Notes under the pieces: generated by a model
What the model was told of the DNA's origin: nothing
The model's input: the letters and a program-made list of their open reading frames with translations, nothing else
Databases searched by the model: none
Source: Fragum whitleyi
Lineage: Eukaryota > Mollusca > Bivalvia > Cardiida > Cardiidae
Assembly (NCBI GenBank): GCA_948146395.1
Contig: OX411543.1
Coordinates: 30,271,558-30,335,557 of the forward strand
Direction of reading: 5' to 3'
Length of the DNA: 64,000 nt
In this document: piece after piece, positions 27,201 through 35,976 of the stretch
How positions within the stretch are numbered: position 1 is the stretch's first letter
How the letters are laid out: every line of letters begins with the position of its first letter
Translations under genes and position numbers: made by a program

Positions 27201-30200
27201 TTTGTTCTCAAGTCCGGCACATTGACAGAGGAAGCCCACAGGCTATTATTCAAACTGATAGTAGCCTTGAGGGCTGGGGAGTTGTATATAATGAACAGAA
27301 GTTTGGTGGGCGATGGAAAACGGAAGAAAAGTGTTTACACATCAATTGTTTAGAATTGAAATGTATTTTGTTTGCCTTAAAAGCTTTAGCTACACAACTG
27401 GAAAACAAGCATGTCAAAATATTGTCTGACAGATCGACTGCTGTGAGTTATGTGAACAATATGGGGGAATTAGATCTGACTCGTGCAATGCATTGAGCCG
27501 ACAAATATGGTTATTTGCAATAGACAAGAATATTTGGATAACCTGTGCTCATGTGCCAGGATCCATAAATGAGGCTGACGAACCCTCGCGAAAATTTAAT
27601 GATAATGGAGAATGGGCTCTTTGTGACGATGCTTTTCATAAAATTTGTGTAATATGGCAAAAATCAGATATTGATTTGTTTGCATCACGTTTGAACAACA
27701 AAGTTGATATATACTGTTCTTGGAAGCCGGACCCCAATGCCTCCTATATTGACGCATTTACTGTGAATTGGAGTAATTTCAATTTGTCATATTTGTTTCC
27801 ACCTTTCAGTGTTGTAGGACGCTGTATTCGGAAAGTACAAACAGACCAAGCACAAGCAGTGATTATTGTTCCATTATGGCCAACTCAAGTTTGGTTTGCC
27901 AGTCTCATGAAAATTCTAGTAGATGTCCCAGTAATTCTGCCACGGACAACGCATCTATTGATGTTGCCAAATCAAACTCAAACTCATCCATTTATAAAGA
28001 AACTAGTGCTCGTTGAATGCAAAGTGTCTGGGACTCATACAGAAAACGAGGATTTTCTAAAAACGCTACAGAAATTATCATGTCATCATGGAGATCTTCC
28101 ACAAAACGCGAGTACCAAGTACATATATCAAAATGGATACAGTTCTGTAGTCAACGGAAGATTGATTCCATTTCAGTTTCTGTCAAAGATGTTATAGAGT
28201 TCCTTACTAATGAATACGAGAAAGGGCTGAGTTATAGTTCCATCAATACATCAAGAGCTGCATTGTCCTCTATGGGAATTATGTTGGATAATTTTACTGC
28301 AGGAACACATCCTATCATAATACGCTTTATGAAAGGTGTATTCAACAGTAGACCGGCAAAGCCGAGATATCATTATACATGGGATGTTGATCAAGTTTTG
28401 AACTACTTAAAGTCATTATCTCCTGTACGGACATTAAGTTTAAAGGATCTTACTCTTAAATTGACAATGTTGATTGTACTTACGAATGCAGCTAGGGTCC
28501 AAAGTGTACATATGTTAACAGTTGAACATTTGAAGAAAACCTATTCTCAGTTCATTTTGCAGTTTAAAGGTCTACTTAAGCAAAGCAGACCTAATTATGA
28601 ACCTATGTTGCTTAGTTTAAAAGCTTACCCTCCAGATAGGAGACTTTGTGTTTATACGGTAATGAAGGAGTATCTATTACGTACTAAGAAAATCAGAGGA
28701 AATGAAAAGGCATTGTTTATAAGTTACATCAAGCCACATACGGCTGTTACAAAGGACACTATTTCCAGATGGGTAAAAACAGTCATGGTTCGTTCTGGTA
28801 TAAAAGACAATTTTGGAGCACATAGTGCTAGATCAGCTGTAGTTTCAAGAGTGAGTTTGAAAGGTCTAGCAGTAAAAGACATAATGGATAGAGCTGGATG
28901 GTCAAGCCAGGCTACATTTACAAAATTCTACAATAAAAAAGTACAGAAAGAAAATGAATTCGAACAGAAGGTGCTCGGTTGTTGAGGTAATCCATTTTTT
29001 GTCATTATTTGGCTTTAAAATCTCATTTAATTCCGAAGTTATTCTATTATACGATATAGAATTTAAAAATTAAACGAGACTTACCTTGGTTAAGTCGATG
29101 TTGAATTGTAATTCTATGAGTTATAGAATTACGGAGGGATTAAATGCCTCCCTCCACCCCAAACGTAATCTAATTCCTGTAATGCAGTAATTACTTAAGT
29201 AATTTTCAAAAAATGCCAAAAAATCTTTGAAGACTGAAGTGCGCATGCGCGGGTCACATCTCATTTAATCCCTCCGTAATTCTATAACTCATAGAATTAC
29301 AATTAAACATCGACTTAACCAAGGTAAGTCTCGTTTAATTTTTAAATTTTCATTCATCGCAATTGCTTTACACATTACCAATATACTTGAAAAATTGTTT
29401 AGTTCTTTGACCTGCGCCTCTGTGGATTTTTGTTATGACTCGAGATATATATCAACGAAATTCAACAGAAAGCCAAAGTCAGCATGCACAAATTTTGGGT
29501 ATGTTCAATTAGAATATACGGTCAGTTAATAGATATATTCTATTGTAACTTTCCAGTTTAAGCTTTTACCTCTTGACAAACATTTTGCCTTATACTTTCC
29601 TTCCAACATAATAAATTATATATTCAAAATCCATACAACGAAATGGGCAGTATTATTTCATGAATATCTATGATGCATTTGCGTTTTTTTTAAACATATC
29701 ACATGAATTTATTTCAAACAGACAGAAGTCGAACAAAACACCATGGAACCTCAACCCACATTATTACCTGAAGCAGTCGAGTGGTGTAAGACAGTGAATG
29801 CTAAATGCATGACAGTCAATGAGGCTAGAAAGAACCCTAATGTGATCAAGGTAAGCAGAAAAAGAGGACCATGATGGTCCTAGATCGCTCACCTGAGTCC
29901 CCTGGGACATATCAATTAAAAAGGCAGATGTCAACAAAGAGATAATTTCTACATAAGATCAATACAATAGAAGGTTTTCAGTAAAAAGTAAAAAAGATAT
30001 GCCTGGGCACAGCCCTTATATGAATATAGGGGCATGTAATGAACAAACTTTATGAAATTCAATTTATTGAAACTATTATGAAAAGTCCATTCAGAGCACA
30101 GATATGACCCCAGGAGCCGGGAATGAAAATATTGGTAGGGGTTCACTAAATAATATTAGAAATAAAATATGAAAGATGCCTGCCTTTTGGTTTTACAGAA

Positions 30201-33200
30201 GATTTTTCGAGATTTCCTACAAATGGGATGCACCCTTGCTGAGCCCAAATCTGAAACCAAGGGTATGATATGAATAAAATTGATAAGGGTCCTATAGAGC
30301 ATGTTACATAACAAAATATTTTGGCTCTCTGTCTTATGGTTTCAGAGAAGAAGATTTTAAAAGATTTTGCACTTTGTTATAACATACAAGAGGGTCACAG
30401 TGGCCCTCAATCTCTCACCTGAATTAACAATAAAAAAAATTCAAGGTATTTTCTAAGATTTTAACCCGTGACCTAGTTTTTCACCTCACTTGACCCAATT
30501 TCGACATTGTCTAAGATTTCATCAAGATAAACATTCTGACCAATTTTCAGGTTGATTGGACTACAAATATGGTCTTTAGAGTATCCACGAGGTTTTTCCA
30601 AGATTTGACCCTGTGACCTAGTTTTTGACCCAAATTTAGACTTGCCCAGGATTTCATTAAGATAACCATTCTGACCGATTTTCAGGTTGATAGGGTTTAG
30701 AAAATGGCCACTAAGAGTGTCCACAAGGAACTTCTAAGATTTTACCCTGTGACATAGTTTTTGACCCAACTTGACTCAATTTTGAACTTGTACGAGATTT
30801 CTTAAAGATAATCATTCTGACCAATTTTCAGATTGAATGGGCTTAAATTATGGCCTCTAGAATGTCCACAAGGTTTTTTAAGTTTTGACCCCGTGACCTA
30901 CTTTCTAACCCCACTTGGCCCAATTTCGAACTTGTCCGAGATTTCATCAAGATAATCATTCTGACCAATTTTCGGGATAATTGGGCTAAAAATATGGCCT
31001 CTAGAGTGTCCAAAAGGTTTTTCTAAGATTTGACCCTGTGACCTGGTTTTTGAACCCACTTGATCCAATTTCGAACTTGCCCAGGATTTAATCAAGATAA
31101 TCATTCTGACTAATTTTCAGGTTGATTGGGCTAAAATTTGGGGCCTCTAGAGAGTCCAAAAGGCTTTTCCAAGATTTTATCCCATACTTAGTTTTTGACC
31201 CCACTTGATCCAATTTCGAACTTGTCCGAGATTTCAACAAGATAATCAATCTGACCAATTTTCAGCTGGATTGGGCTAACATATGGCCTCTAGAGTGTCT
31301 ACAGGGGTTTTCTAATATTTGACCTCATGACCTAGTTTTTGACCCAACTTGTCCTAATTTCGAACTTGTCCGAAATTTTATCAAGATTATCATTCTGACC
31401 AGTTTTCAGGTAGATTGGGCTAAAAATATGGCCTCTAGATTGTCCACAGGGGTTTTCTAATATTTGACCTCATGACCTAGTTTTTGACCCCACTTGAGCC
31501 AATTTCGAACTTGTCCAAGATTGCATCAAGATAATCATTATGACTAATTTTCAGGTTGATTGGGCTAAAAATATGGCCCCTAGAGTGTCAACAAGGTATT
31601 TCTAAGATTTGAAACCGTGATCTAGTTTTTGACCCAACTTGACTCAATTTTGAACTTGTCCGAGATTTCATCAAGATTATCATTCTGACCAAATTCCAGG
31701 TTGGTTGGGCTAAAAATATGGCCTTTAGAGTGTCCACAAGGTAAATGTTGACGACGCACAACACACGACGGACAACGGACGACGGACATCAAGTAACCCC
31801 AAAACTTGGCTCACCTTGAGTTCTTCTTGTTCAGGTGAGCTGAACATGGGTTAAGCCCGACTGAAGCCCAAATTTGATCCAAAGGGTTTGATATGAACAT
31901 ACTTGATAAAGGTCCAATAGATAAAGCTTTCTACTAAATAAGAAGGCTTTCCACCCTCTGGTTTCAGAGAAGTAGAATTTTTAAAGAGGTTAATAGTTTG
32001 CGTCTGTGTAAAACAGGATGTGTTCGGGTAGAGTCCAAATGTGCCCCAAGGGTCGTGATATGAACAAACTGGGTAGATGACCACTAGACTGAAAGAAAAG
32101 GCTGTCTGCCTTCTGTTTCGGAGAAGAAGATTAATTTTCACTCTTTCAGTTTCTATGTAAAAGGGGACGTTCTGGAGCGGAGCCAAAATATGACCCAAGG
32201 ATCATTAAATGAACTTCTTAGAGGTTCACTAGACGATGCTACATACCAAATATAAAATCTGTCTGATATCTGGTTTCAGAGAAGATGAGTTTTTGAAGAT
32301 TTTCGCTCTTTTCATCTATGTATAAGGGATGCGACCGGGCGGGGCTCAAATATTATCCCAGGGTCTTGATTTGAACAAACTTGGTAGAGGCTAACTAGGT
32401 AATGCTTCATACTAGAAATGAAAGCTGTCTGCCTTCGGGTTTCAGAGAAGAAGATTTTTGACGATTTTCCTATGTTTGTATTGCCATGACAACCAGAGTT
32501 AAGGGTGAATTGCATTTAATTGAACATCTTTGGTAGAGCATTACCCAAGAAACATCCCTGGAGAAGATGTTGAATGAAATTGTGGACGATGCACAACTGA
32601 CGATTGTTATAAAGGTGAGTAGAGACACCCATACACAAGCTTCAACGTGAAGATGAACAACTAATGTAAGTAAGTGATCGCTATTACATGTATTATTAAG
32701 TTGTACCAGCCAAATGAAATAAAGAATGGCTTGTTGGTGTAAACAATAATATGTCACCAGTTTTGATTTATTGAATGGAGTTTTACGCCGCTTTCAACAT
32801 TTTTCGGTTTTATTGCGGCGGCTAGAGCACCTAACAATGGATTCCTTGTATTTCTCCCACCAGTACAACCCCCACATCCTCTCCGAGCCTCCAAATGCTA
32901 TCTCACATAGGTCCACGATTATCAAACCATTGTTGAGAGACAAATAATCGGAAAGAATGAGTGCCGCCGTTGGGTATCGAACCCGGGACATCTAGATTGA
33001 CAGTCCGACGCGCTACCAACTGTGCTACGACGGTGGCGTCATCAGTTTGTATATTGATAAAAAAAATCTTATTCAGGCTATCCAAGCAGGAATAGACAAG
33101 GCCAACAAGAAAGCAGTGTCAAGAGCTTCAAAAATACAGAAATGGTACATCTTACCCAAGGATTTTTCTATCCCTGGTGGGGAATTAGGTACATAAGTTA

Positions 33201-34738
33201 TATACGTTTAGGGAAAAACTGTAATGCAATTTTAGGTACACTTTATTTCTATTGTATTGTTACATTCGATATCATTCCGCAAAGTCAGCCTTCAATTTCG
33301 ATAGGTAATATTTACTAAATGAATACCATCGAATAAAAAAAAGAAAAATTGTCTCAAAATCTGTTTCTACAGTTTCACATTTGTATATAGGAAAATAATA
33401 TATGAGAAGCCTTGTTTGCTACTCTGTTTTTAGAAATAATACTATTACCGATATACATTTGCTAAAATGCTTATCTGAAAACTCCTGAGATTGGTCTTCT
33501 TGAACCACCGATTGTTCAATAAAAATGTGCCACTGAAAACTTTACATTTCAAAGACTTTGTAATCATTTTATTTGGAAATATTTGAAATAAGAAAATAGG
33601 ATGCATCGCCCACTTAAGCATTCAAAGGATATATTGATGTAGATCTATTTTCAAATCACAAACCCTTTTAAAGCTAAGAATAAATGTATTTTTTATAAGT
33701 ATAGTAAGGACCTTTAAAGGAAGAGCACACAATTCTATAGTTTTTTTTTTCATCTCCACTGGCCGAAAGCCACTGGGGCTACTGTCATGGCGTTGTGTCC
33801 GTCCGTCCGGTCATAAACTTTTTCTTTAAAAATCTTCTCCTCAGAAACTACTAGATGAATTTCAACTAAACTTCACAGGAGTGATCTTTGGATGACCCTT
33901 TTTCAAACTTGTTCAAGAAATTTTGATCCAATGAAAAACATGGATTAAATGGGCGTGGCTTATTTCCAAATATGGTAAAAAGTGAGTTTTCTCAAATTCT
34001 AATGAATGGATACTAATTAAATTTTACATAAATGATACTTGAGTGACCCTCTACCAGACTACAAAAAATAATCGTGATCGGATGGAAAATATGTATTTAA
34101 TGGGCGGGGATCAATTTTCTATATGTTATATAGTGGAAACTTTGAAAATCATTTTCTCATAATGTAATTGATTGTTATCAACTAAATTTCACTGCAATGA
34201 TCCGTGAGTGACCCTTTATCAGTCTACCAAACATTTTTTGTGACCGGAGGAAAATATGTATTTTATGGGCGGAGGTCTTTAATCAATTTGTTTTATAGTG
34301 GAAACTTTGAAAATCATTTACTCAGAATGTAATTGATGGATATCAACCAAATATCAATGGAATGAACTTTGAAAATCATGATCTTTGAAAATCATTTTTA
34401 ACATCAGTAGAACCCAAAATATTTAAAAATCTAGTCAAAACTTTGATTTACTATTACAATAATTTCAAACCTATGGAGCGACTCAAGCCATTCATGGCTT
34501 TCTAGTTTCGGTGTTGATTTAATGGTGCAAATTATCGTTGGCTGAGTAAGACCTCCTTTCTCCAGATCGTTTTAACTGTAGTTACAAGGTTTTAGTCGCA
34601 TTACGACGAAACGACTTTTTAACAGGGTTATCAAAACGTCTGAGTTTACCGTATCTTTCAGGTCCTACCATGAAACTAAGAAGACCCATTGTTTTGCAGA
34701 TGTACGATGAAACCATTTCTGCCCTTTACCAGGAATAA
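12091..34738 (+). CDS. ACSBG2: Long-chain fatty-acid CoA ligase, bubblegum family (ACSBG), complete 16-exon gene
   Basis: Predicted to activate long-chain fatty acids to acyl-CoA through an acyl-AMP intermediate. Coding exons: 12091-12235, 12980-13141, 13863-13948, 15544-15632, 16706-16907, 17251-17352, 17765-17812, 18335-18502, 19191-19372, 20017-20204, 22211-22320, 23863-24013, 24620-24759, 29722-29850, 33077-33188, 34662-34738. All have AG/GT borders and matching phases; they total 2091 nt, or 696 residues, close to the usual ACSBG length. Visible motifs: P-loop SGTTGNPK at residues 263-270; FGMSECTGPH (A5) around 451-460; the AMP-ribose-binding Asp in WLRSGD (D527); GRIKE 541-545 (A8 hinge); and Lys676 in the C-terminal GPTMKLRR (A10 position). 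WGRHIMMGYL and the C-terminal KDFSIPGGELGP are bubblegum-type signatures. The first in-frame ATG of exon 1 was chosen as start; an upstream start through the AG at 12077 is possible. The ACSBG1 versus ACSBG2 assignment is not certain. Introns carry many transposons, but no exon is broken. Confidence 0.93.
12980..13141 (+). CDS. ACSBG2: ACSBG exon 2
   Basis: Acceptor atattttag; encodes IDDLIPADSL through VPDHIALG. Includes the LDGAVKLRM segment, which matches the conserved start of bubblegum ligases. Donor gtattt is weak, but phase 1 matches exon 3. Confidence 0.9.
13863..13948 (+). CDS. ACSBG2: ACSBG exon 3
   Basis: Acceptor ctgactcag; encodes VKRNEEWVTWSYGQYYRDV through SLIA; donor gtaggt in phase 0. 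The open frame continuing past the donor departs from the family, which supports the splice. Confidence 0.9.
15544..15632 (+). CDS. ACSBG2: ACSBG exon 4
   Basis: Acceptor gtttttag; encodes VGLEPYHSVGILGFNSPEW and the IAFLGAIHAG helix; donor gtaagt in phase 2. ILGFNSPEW is strongly family-specific. Confidence 0.93.
16706..16907 (+). CDS. ACSBG2: ACSBG exon 5
   Basis: Encodes GGKGMGIYATNSPDACQ, then VIVVENNEQLQKIL and LPNLKAIVQYRG. Donor gtaagt in phase 0. Confidence 0.93.
17251..17352 (+). CDS. ACSBG2: ACSBG exon 6
   Basis: Acceptor tattttccag; encodes WKEFLELGRDVSESQ through CCSLIYT, the residues just before the AMP-binding P-loop. Donor gtaagt in phase 0. Confidence 0.93.
17765..17812 (+). 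CDS. ACSBG2: ACSBG exon 7 (48-nt micro-exon with P-loop)
   Basis: Sixteen codons, SGTTGNPKAVMISHDN, which make up the core AMP-binding signature. Acceptor ttatttatag, donor gtaagt. Confidence 0.93.
18335..18502 (+). CDS. ACSBG2: ACSBG exon 8
   Basis: Follows a 20-T polypyrimidine tract and ttag. Encodes ITWTSSQFADALDF, ISFLPLSHIAAQFTDI and TVYFAEPDSMK. LPLSHIAAQ is the conserved A4 region. Donor gttacc is a poor consensus match. Confidence 0.92.
19191..19372 (+). CDS. ACSBG2: ACSBG exon 9
   Basis: Acceptor aatttgcag; encodes GSIIDTLKEVRPTTFVTVPR and LWEKIQAKI through YAKMNG. Donor gtatgt in phase 2. TFVTVPRLWEKI is the linker region characteristic of long-chain acyl-CoA synthetases. Confidence 0.93.
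19433..19620 (+). repeat. Dispersed repeat H, copy 1
   Basis: Phrases GGCGTATCTAGGACTTTGAA, TATAGGATAAAGGCGATATG, ACTGTGACAAAA and CATCGTAACTACAG. The same order occurs at 35655-35850 (plus) and in reverse at 24425-24600. Non-coding, probably a MITE or SINE fragment of unknown type. Confidence 0.6.
20017..20204 (+). CDS. ACSBG2: ACSBG exon 10
   Basis: Acceptor tttctttgaag; encodes GVPIGWTVANKMVFKQV, INSGAAPITKETLEFF and YEVFGMSECTG (A5 adenine-binding motif). Donor gtaagt in phase 1. Confidence 0.93.
21023..21179. mobile_element. piggyBac-like MITE, TTAA-flanked, copy 1
   Basis: Flanked by TTAA at 21019-21022 and 21180-21183. The left end begins GGAAGTGGACCCGTAATAG. The minus-strand right end begins GGTAGTAGACCCGTAATAG, giving ~28-bp inverted repeats with a few mismatches. 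The centre is a 16-bp perfect stem (GTAAACCGAGGTTTCC). TTAA duplication is the hallmark of piggyBac-type transposition. There is no transposase. Confidence 0.7.
22211..22320 (+). CDS. ACSBG2: ACSBG exon 11
   Basis: Acceptor ccttttacag; encodes PHTYCTGNMFRLTSVGVE through RTKDGNGE; donor gtatga. Split Gly codon G|GC from exon 10. The frame is not an obvious long ORF by itself and was found by completing the family alignment. Confidence 0.88.
22800..23620 (+). pseudogene. Tc1/mariner-type transposase relic
   Basis: Translated frames match the Tc1 transposase order. AVGMLEQG and LGVHHTVLTRAL come from the first helix-turn-helix. RHGGGRSRAT follows, then the second HTH with ATATQIRSDLHNASGVRVST and QTIRTRLHKHN. 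RRLTWALDHVDWRIRRW with VLFTD begins the catalytic DDE region, and WFGVASAG and RRYIDEN follow. There are an early frameshift near 22835, an in-frame TGA near 22897, a stop right after VLFTD, and an AT-repeat interruption near 23440-23470. The element lies in ACSBG intron 11 and is dead. Confidence 0.85.
23863..24013 (+). CDS. ACSBG2: ACSBG exon 12
   Basis: Acceptor tttattatgaag; encodes ICIWGRHIMMGYLNQPEKTQ through GWLRSGDIG and FLYITGRIK. Holds Asp527 and Arg542. Donor gtaact in phase 1. The acceptor lies about 200 bp after the Tc1 relic. Confidence 0.93.
24268..24309. repeat. Dyad repeat (GTGC/GCAC centre), copy 1
   Basis: An imperfect palindrome with GGCCAGCCTGTGC and GCACAGCCTGACC around a 4-base loop. 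Related dyads occur at 42331-42366, 54580-54624 and 60344-60378. Confidence 0.55.
24425..24600 (-). repeat. Dispersed repeat H, copy 2 (inverted)
   Basis: Reverse-complement match to 19433-19620 and 35655-35850: TAGTTACGATGTTTTG, CATCTTTTGCCACA, TATCGCCTTTATC, CTACTTACGCCTATGA. It ends about 20 nt before the exon 13 acceptor. Confidence 0.6.
24620..24759 (+). CDS. ACSBG2: ACSBG exon 13
   Basis: Acceptor ctattttcag; encodes EIIITSGGENIAPIPIEYRI through LVGDRRKFLSILLTLK. Donor gtaatt, whose last four bases are also the left boundary of the DIRS element at 24762. Confidence 0.93.
24762..24822 (+). repeat. DIRS left terminal repeat
   Basis: Outer part AATTCTATATCGTATAATAG is reverse-complemented at 29053-29072 inside the internal complementary region. 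The inner part, up to CGCGCATGCGC, is inverted at 29241-29266. Confidence 0.85.
25051..26145 (+). pseudogene. DIRS gag-like ORF, disrupted
   Basis: Begins MSASKEEKQEKDREAI, a lysine/serine-rich and then coiled-coil-like segment (QIRIEQKESNRRIDEMDRR). The frame is lost near 25300 and an in-frame TGA appears near 25357. The reading then continues openly from about 25360 to the stop at 26143-26145. The C-terminus is rich in Arg/Gly (RGRGLTRGFRGRG), compatible with nucleic-acid binding. Assigned from position and composition; no zinc knuckle is visible. Confidence 0.7.
26158..28197 (+). pseudogene. DIRS reverse transcriptase-RNase H ORF, disrupted
   Basis: RT motifs in order: LRPKKNKEYRMILNLKNIN, then MCTLDIKHAYYSVPI, PNGYRDGPRLFTKL, and GFIDDSFLCG (the FIDD catalytic box at 26764-26775), then LGFIMNIDKS. 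RNase H follows with IQTDSSLEGWGVVYN, INCLELKCILFALKAL and STAVSYVNNMG. The C-terminal extension includes PSRKFNDNGEW and DIDLFASRLNNK, typical of DIRS RT-RH. There is an in-frame TAA at 26488-26490, a frame change between about 27040 and 27150, and another near 27480. The 3' end overlaps the recombinase ORF in another frame. Confidence 0.9.
28017..28985 (+). CDS. DIRS tyrosine recombinase
   Basis: An uninterrupted 322-residue frame from ATG. The N-terminal SAM-like core-binding part has STKREYQVHISKW and INTSRAALSSM. The catalytic domain has the expected set: Arg160 (NAARVQS), His269 and Arg272 (HSARS), Trp295 (GWSS) and nucleophile candidate Tyr305 (FTKFYNKK). It would catalyse circle integration in place of an integrase. 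It overlaps the end of RT-RH by about 180 nt in a different frame, as in other DIRS elements. It is the only intact ORF of the element. Confidence 0.9.
   Translation: MQSVWDSYRKRGFSKNATEIIMSSWRSSTKREYQVHISKWIQFCSQRKIDSISVSVKDVIEFLTNEYEKGLSYSSINTSRAALSSMGIMLDNFTAGTHPIIIRFMKGVFNSRPAKPRYHYTWDVDQVLNYLKSLSPVRTLSLKDLTLKLTMLIVLTNAARVQSVHMLTVEHLKKTYSQFILQFKGLLKQSRPNYEPMLLSLKAYPPDRRLCVYTVMKEYLLRTKKIRGNEKALFISYIKPHTAVTKDTISRWVKTVMVRSGIKDNFGAHSARSAVVSRVSLKGLAVKDIMDRAGWSSQATFTKFYNKKVQKENEFEQKVLGC
29022..29146 (+). repeat. DIRS internal complementary region
   Basis: Positions about 29022-29064 complement the left terminus (24762-24804), and about 29064-29146 complement the right terminus (29264-29347). 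Adjacency of the two reproduces the circular junction used as template during DIRS replication. Confidence 0.85.
29241..29348 (+). repeat. DIRS right terminal repeat
   Basis: Starts GCGCATGCGCGGGTCACATC, inverted relative to the left end, and continues to TCGTTTAATTTTTAAATT. The second part is complementary to the internal region. Confidence 0.85.
29722..29850 (+). CDS. ACSBG2: ACSBG exon 14
   Basis: Acceptor atttcaaacag; encodes TEVEQNTMEPQPTLLPEAVE through RKNPNVIK. Donor gtaagc. A tandem-repeat element begins about 9 nt after the exon. Confidence 0.92.
29859..32630 (+). mobile_element. HINE-like element, family B, with nested copy
   Basis: The outer element starts AGAGGACCATGATGGTCCT, then GCTCACCTGAG, immediately inside ACSBG intron 14. 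Its units (GGTTTCAGAGAAGAAGATTT, GACCCAAGGGTC, TTGATATGAACAAACTTG) occur before 30385 and again after 31845. A second element splits it. The outer 3' end near 32590-32630 is degenerate (GACGATGCACAACTGACGA, GGTGAG). Confidence 0.65.
30386..31843 (+). mobile_element. HINE-like element, family B, inner copy
   Basis: Starts ACAAGAGGGTCACAGTGGCC, CTCACCTGAA and ends GGCTCACCTTGAG, TTCAGGTGAGCTGA. About nine units of ~140-145 bp lie between, each with GACCTAGTTTTTGACCC, CGAACTTGTCCGAGATTTCA, CATTCTGACCAATTTTCAGG and ATATGGCCTCTAGAGTGTCC. Same unit family as 47995-50222. Confidence 0.7.
32765..33040 (-). mobile_element. tRNA-derived SINE (minus strand)
   Basis: On the minus strand the head has an A box TAGCACAGTTGG (33016-33027) and a B box GGTTCGATACC (complement of 32973-32983), resembling a tRNA-Asp-like sequence with GTC at the anticodon position. 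A body and a 3' end AAAGCGGCGTAAAACTCC follow. The flanks GTCACCAGTTTTGAT and GTCATCAGTTTGTAT look like a diverged target-site duplication. It lies in ACSBG intron 14, antisense to the gene. The same body and tail, without the head, occur at 55946-56082. Confidence 0.85.
33077..33188 (+). CDS. ACSBG2: ACSBG exon 15
   Basis: Acceptor cttattcag; encodes AIQAGIDKANKKAVSRASKI and ILPKDFSIPGGELG. Donor gtacat in phase 1. Confidence 0.93.
33751..34506 (-). mobile_element. HINE-like element, family J, minus strand
   Basis: On the minus strand it starts AACTAGAAAGCCATGAATGG, CTTGAGTCGCTCCA and ends CTTTCGGCCAGTGGAGATG. Several diverged units contain CTCAGAATGTAATTGATGG and GGGTCACTCA on the appropriate strand. 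Same family as 55746-57087, which lies in the opposite orientation. Located in ACSBG intron 15. Confidence 0.65.
34662..34738 (+). CDS. ACSBG2: ACSBG exon 16 (terminal)
   Basis: Acceptor gtatctttcag; encodes PTMKLRRPIVLQMYDETISA, LYQE and TAA at 34736-34738. Lys676 sits at the A10 position. Confidence 0.92.
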
Positions 34739-34802
34739 TTGTTTTCAATCTAAATATCGATTGAACAACCTAAACATTCTTTACAAGTGAGATCGCTGTT
34801 TA

Positions 34803-34808
34803 AATAAA
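34803..34808 (+). promoter_or_regulatory. Candidate ACSBG poly(A) signal AATAAA
   Basis: AATAAA 65 nt after the ACSBG stop codon. A short 3' UTR would result. Sequence match only. Confidence 0.45.
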
Positions 34809-35654
34809 TATTTCCCACCACTTTGTTTATATGCTTTTCGTGTAAGGGCGACTTAACATCGTGTTATGAATGGCCGATCACTCTTTCTCGCGCGTATCCA
34901 TTTCTGATATGTGTATTCTAACTTAAAATATTTTGGAATAATAAGGTTTTTCGACAGAAAAATAACGGATTAACTGAAAGGAAGACTTAAAAGAACTATG
35001 TCAAAGGCTATAAATTATATCTTTAAGATAACATTTGTTCGAGATTGATTCATCAAATTCTAAGGGGGCATCTTTGAATACAACATGTATGGGATTCTGA
35101 CGAACACACCAAGAAATATGCTAAAAAGTTAACATTCATCCCTGTTTTTTTTTGCCAATGTGTTCCTTCAAGAATAGAAATGCATGATAGACGTTTGTTA
35201 ATCATCTGAAATACGGACGAAAGACCGGGCCGAATGCATTGAAGACCGCCATAGGTAACGGGTAAATATTTACAGAAAACGATCCATTTGTAAGGTACGA
35301 TTATTAAAAAATAAAATAAAAATGATGTTTTTTATAACGCTTCACATTTTAATTAGGAGTAATTAGCAGTTTTTAGTTTCATACCTCCATGAAATGATAT
35401 TGATCAACAAGCATAGTCTTTTCATCTCTCATTGACAATTTAAATTGATTTTGAGATTTGTAAATATACATGTATTTTCGTATTTCACTGTCGCCTCGTG
35501 AAATATAGACTGGTTCTACAGGATACTCATCCAATAGAATCCATTATTGTACGCGATAATGTTAAATAACCTCTTAGTATAGATCAGCGCAGCTGTGCTT
35601 TAGTCCGGAAAAATGTTAGAAAATGGTGAATTGCTTGTTCTAGAAACCCGAAAA
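34809..35654. other. Intergenic, nothing recognised
   Basis: AT-rich sequence downstream of ACSBG. No repeat family or coding exon was identified. Confidence 0.45.
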
Positions 35655-35850
35655 TACATTGCCATAGGCGTAACTAGGATTTTGAATACGCACTAAGAAG
35701 GCGACCAACATAGAATATATAGGATAAAGGTGATATGTACACTGTGACAAAAAATGTAAGATGAATTTCCTCCGTCCACTCCCCTTTTCTATGATTTGAA
35801 GGTTGGTGAATAATCAAATGATCGTAACTACAGAGTTTGTGAAGTCATCT
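35655..35850 (+). repeat. Dispersed repeat H, copy 3
   Basis: AGGCGTAACTAGGATTTTGAA, TATAGGATAAAGGTGATATG, ACTGTGACAAAAAATG and GATCGTAACTACAGAG parallel the copies at 19433 and 24425. Confidence 0.6.
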
Positions 35851-35976
35851 GGATTGAAAAGTAGTCAGACAGTGTAGCTACGATCCGGGGACCTTATGTT
35901 GAAATGGTTAAAGTTTCAAGAAAAAACATGGTATGGCTACAGTGCAATTTCTCTGTGAAGACCGTGGTGTGTTTAA

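Larger units (their letters stand above)
24762..29348 (+). mobile_element. DIRS-type tyrosine-recombinase retrotransposon
   Basis: About 4.6 kb in ACSBG intron 13, in gene orientation. It encodes a gag-like protein, RT-RNase H and a tyrosine recombinase, with no integrase or protease. The termini are DIRS-like. A 26-bp inverted repeat lies at 24797-24822 and 29241-29266. An internal complementary region at 29022-29146 is the reverse complement of the outer right end joined to the outer left end. Flanks show a shared AATT and no target-site duplication, as expected for recombinase-mediated circle insertion. Gag and RT are broken while the recombinase is open. Confidence 0.92.

Noticed and set aside
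32970..33040. tRNA-Asp-like gene on the minus strand
   Set aside because: It is continuous with a repeated SINE body found elsewhere in the window.
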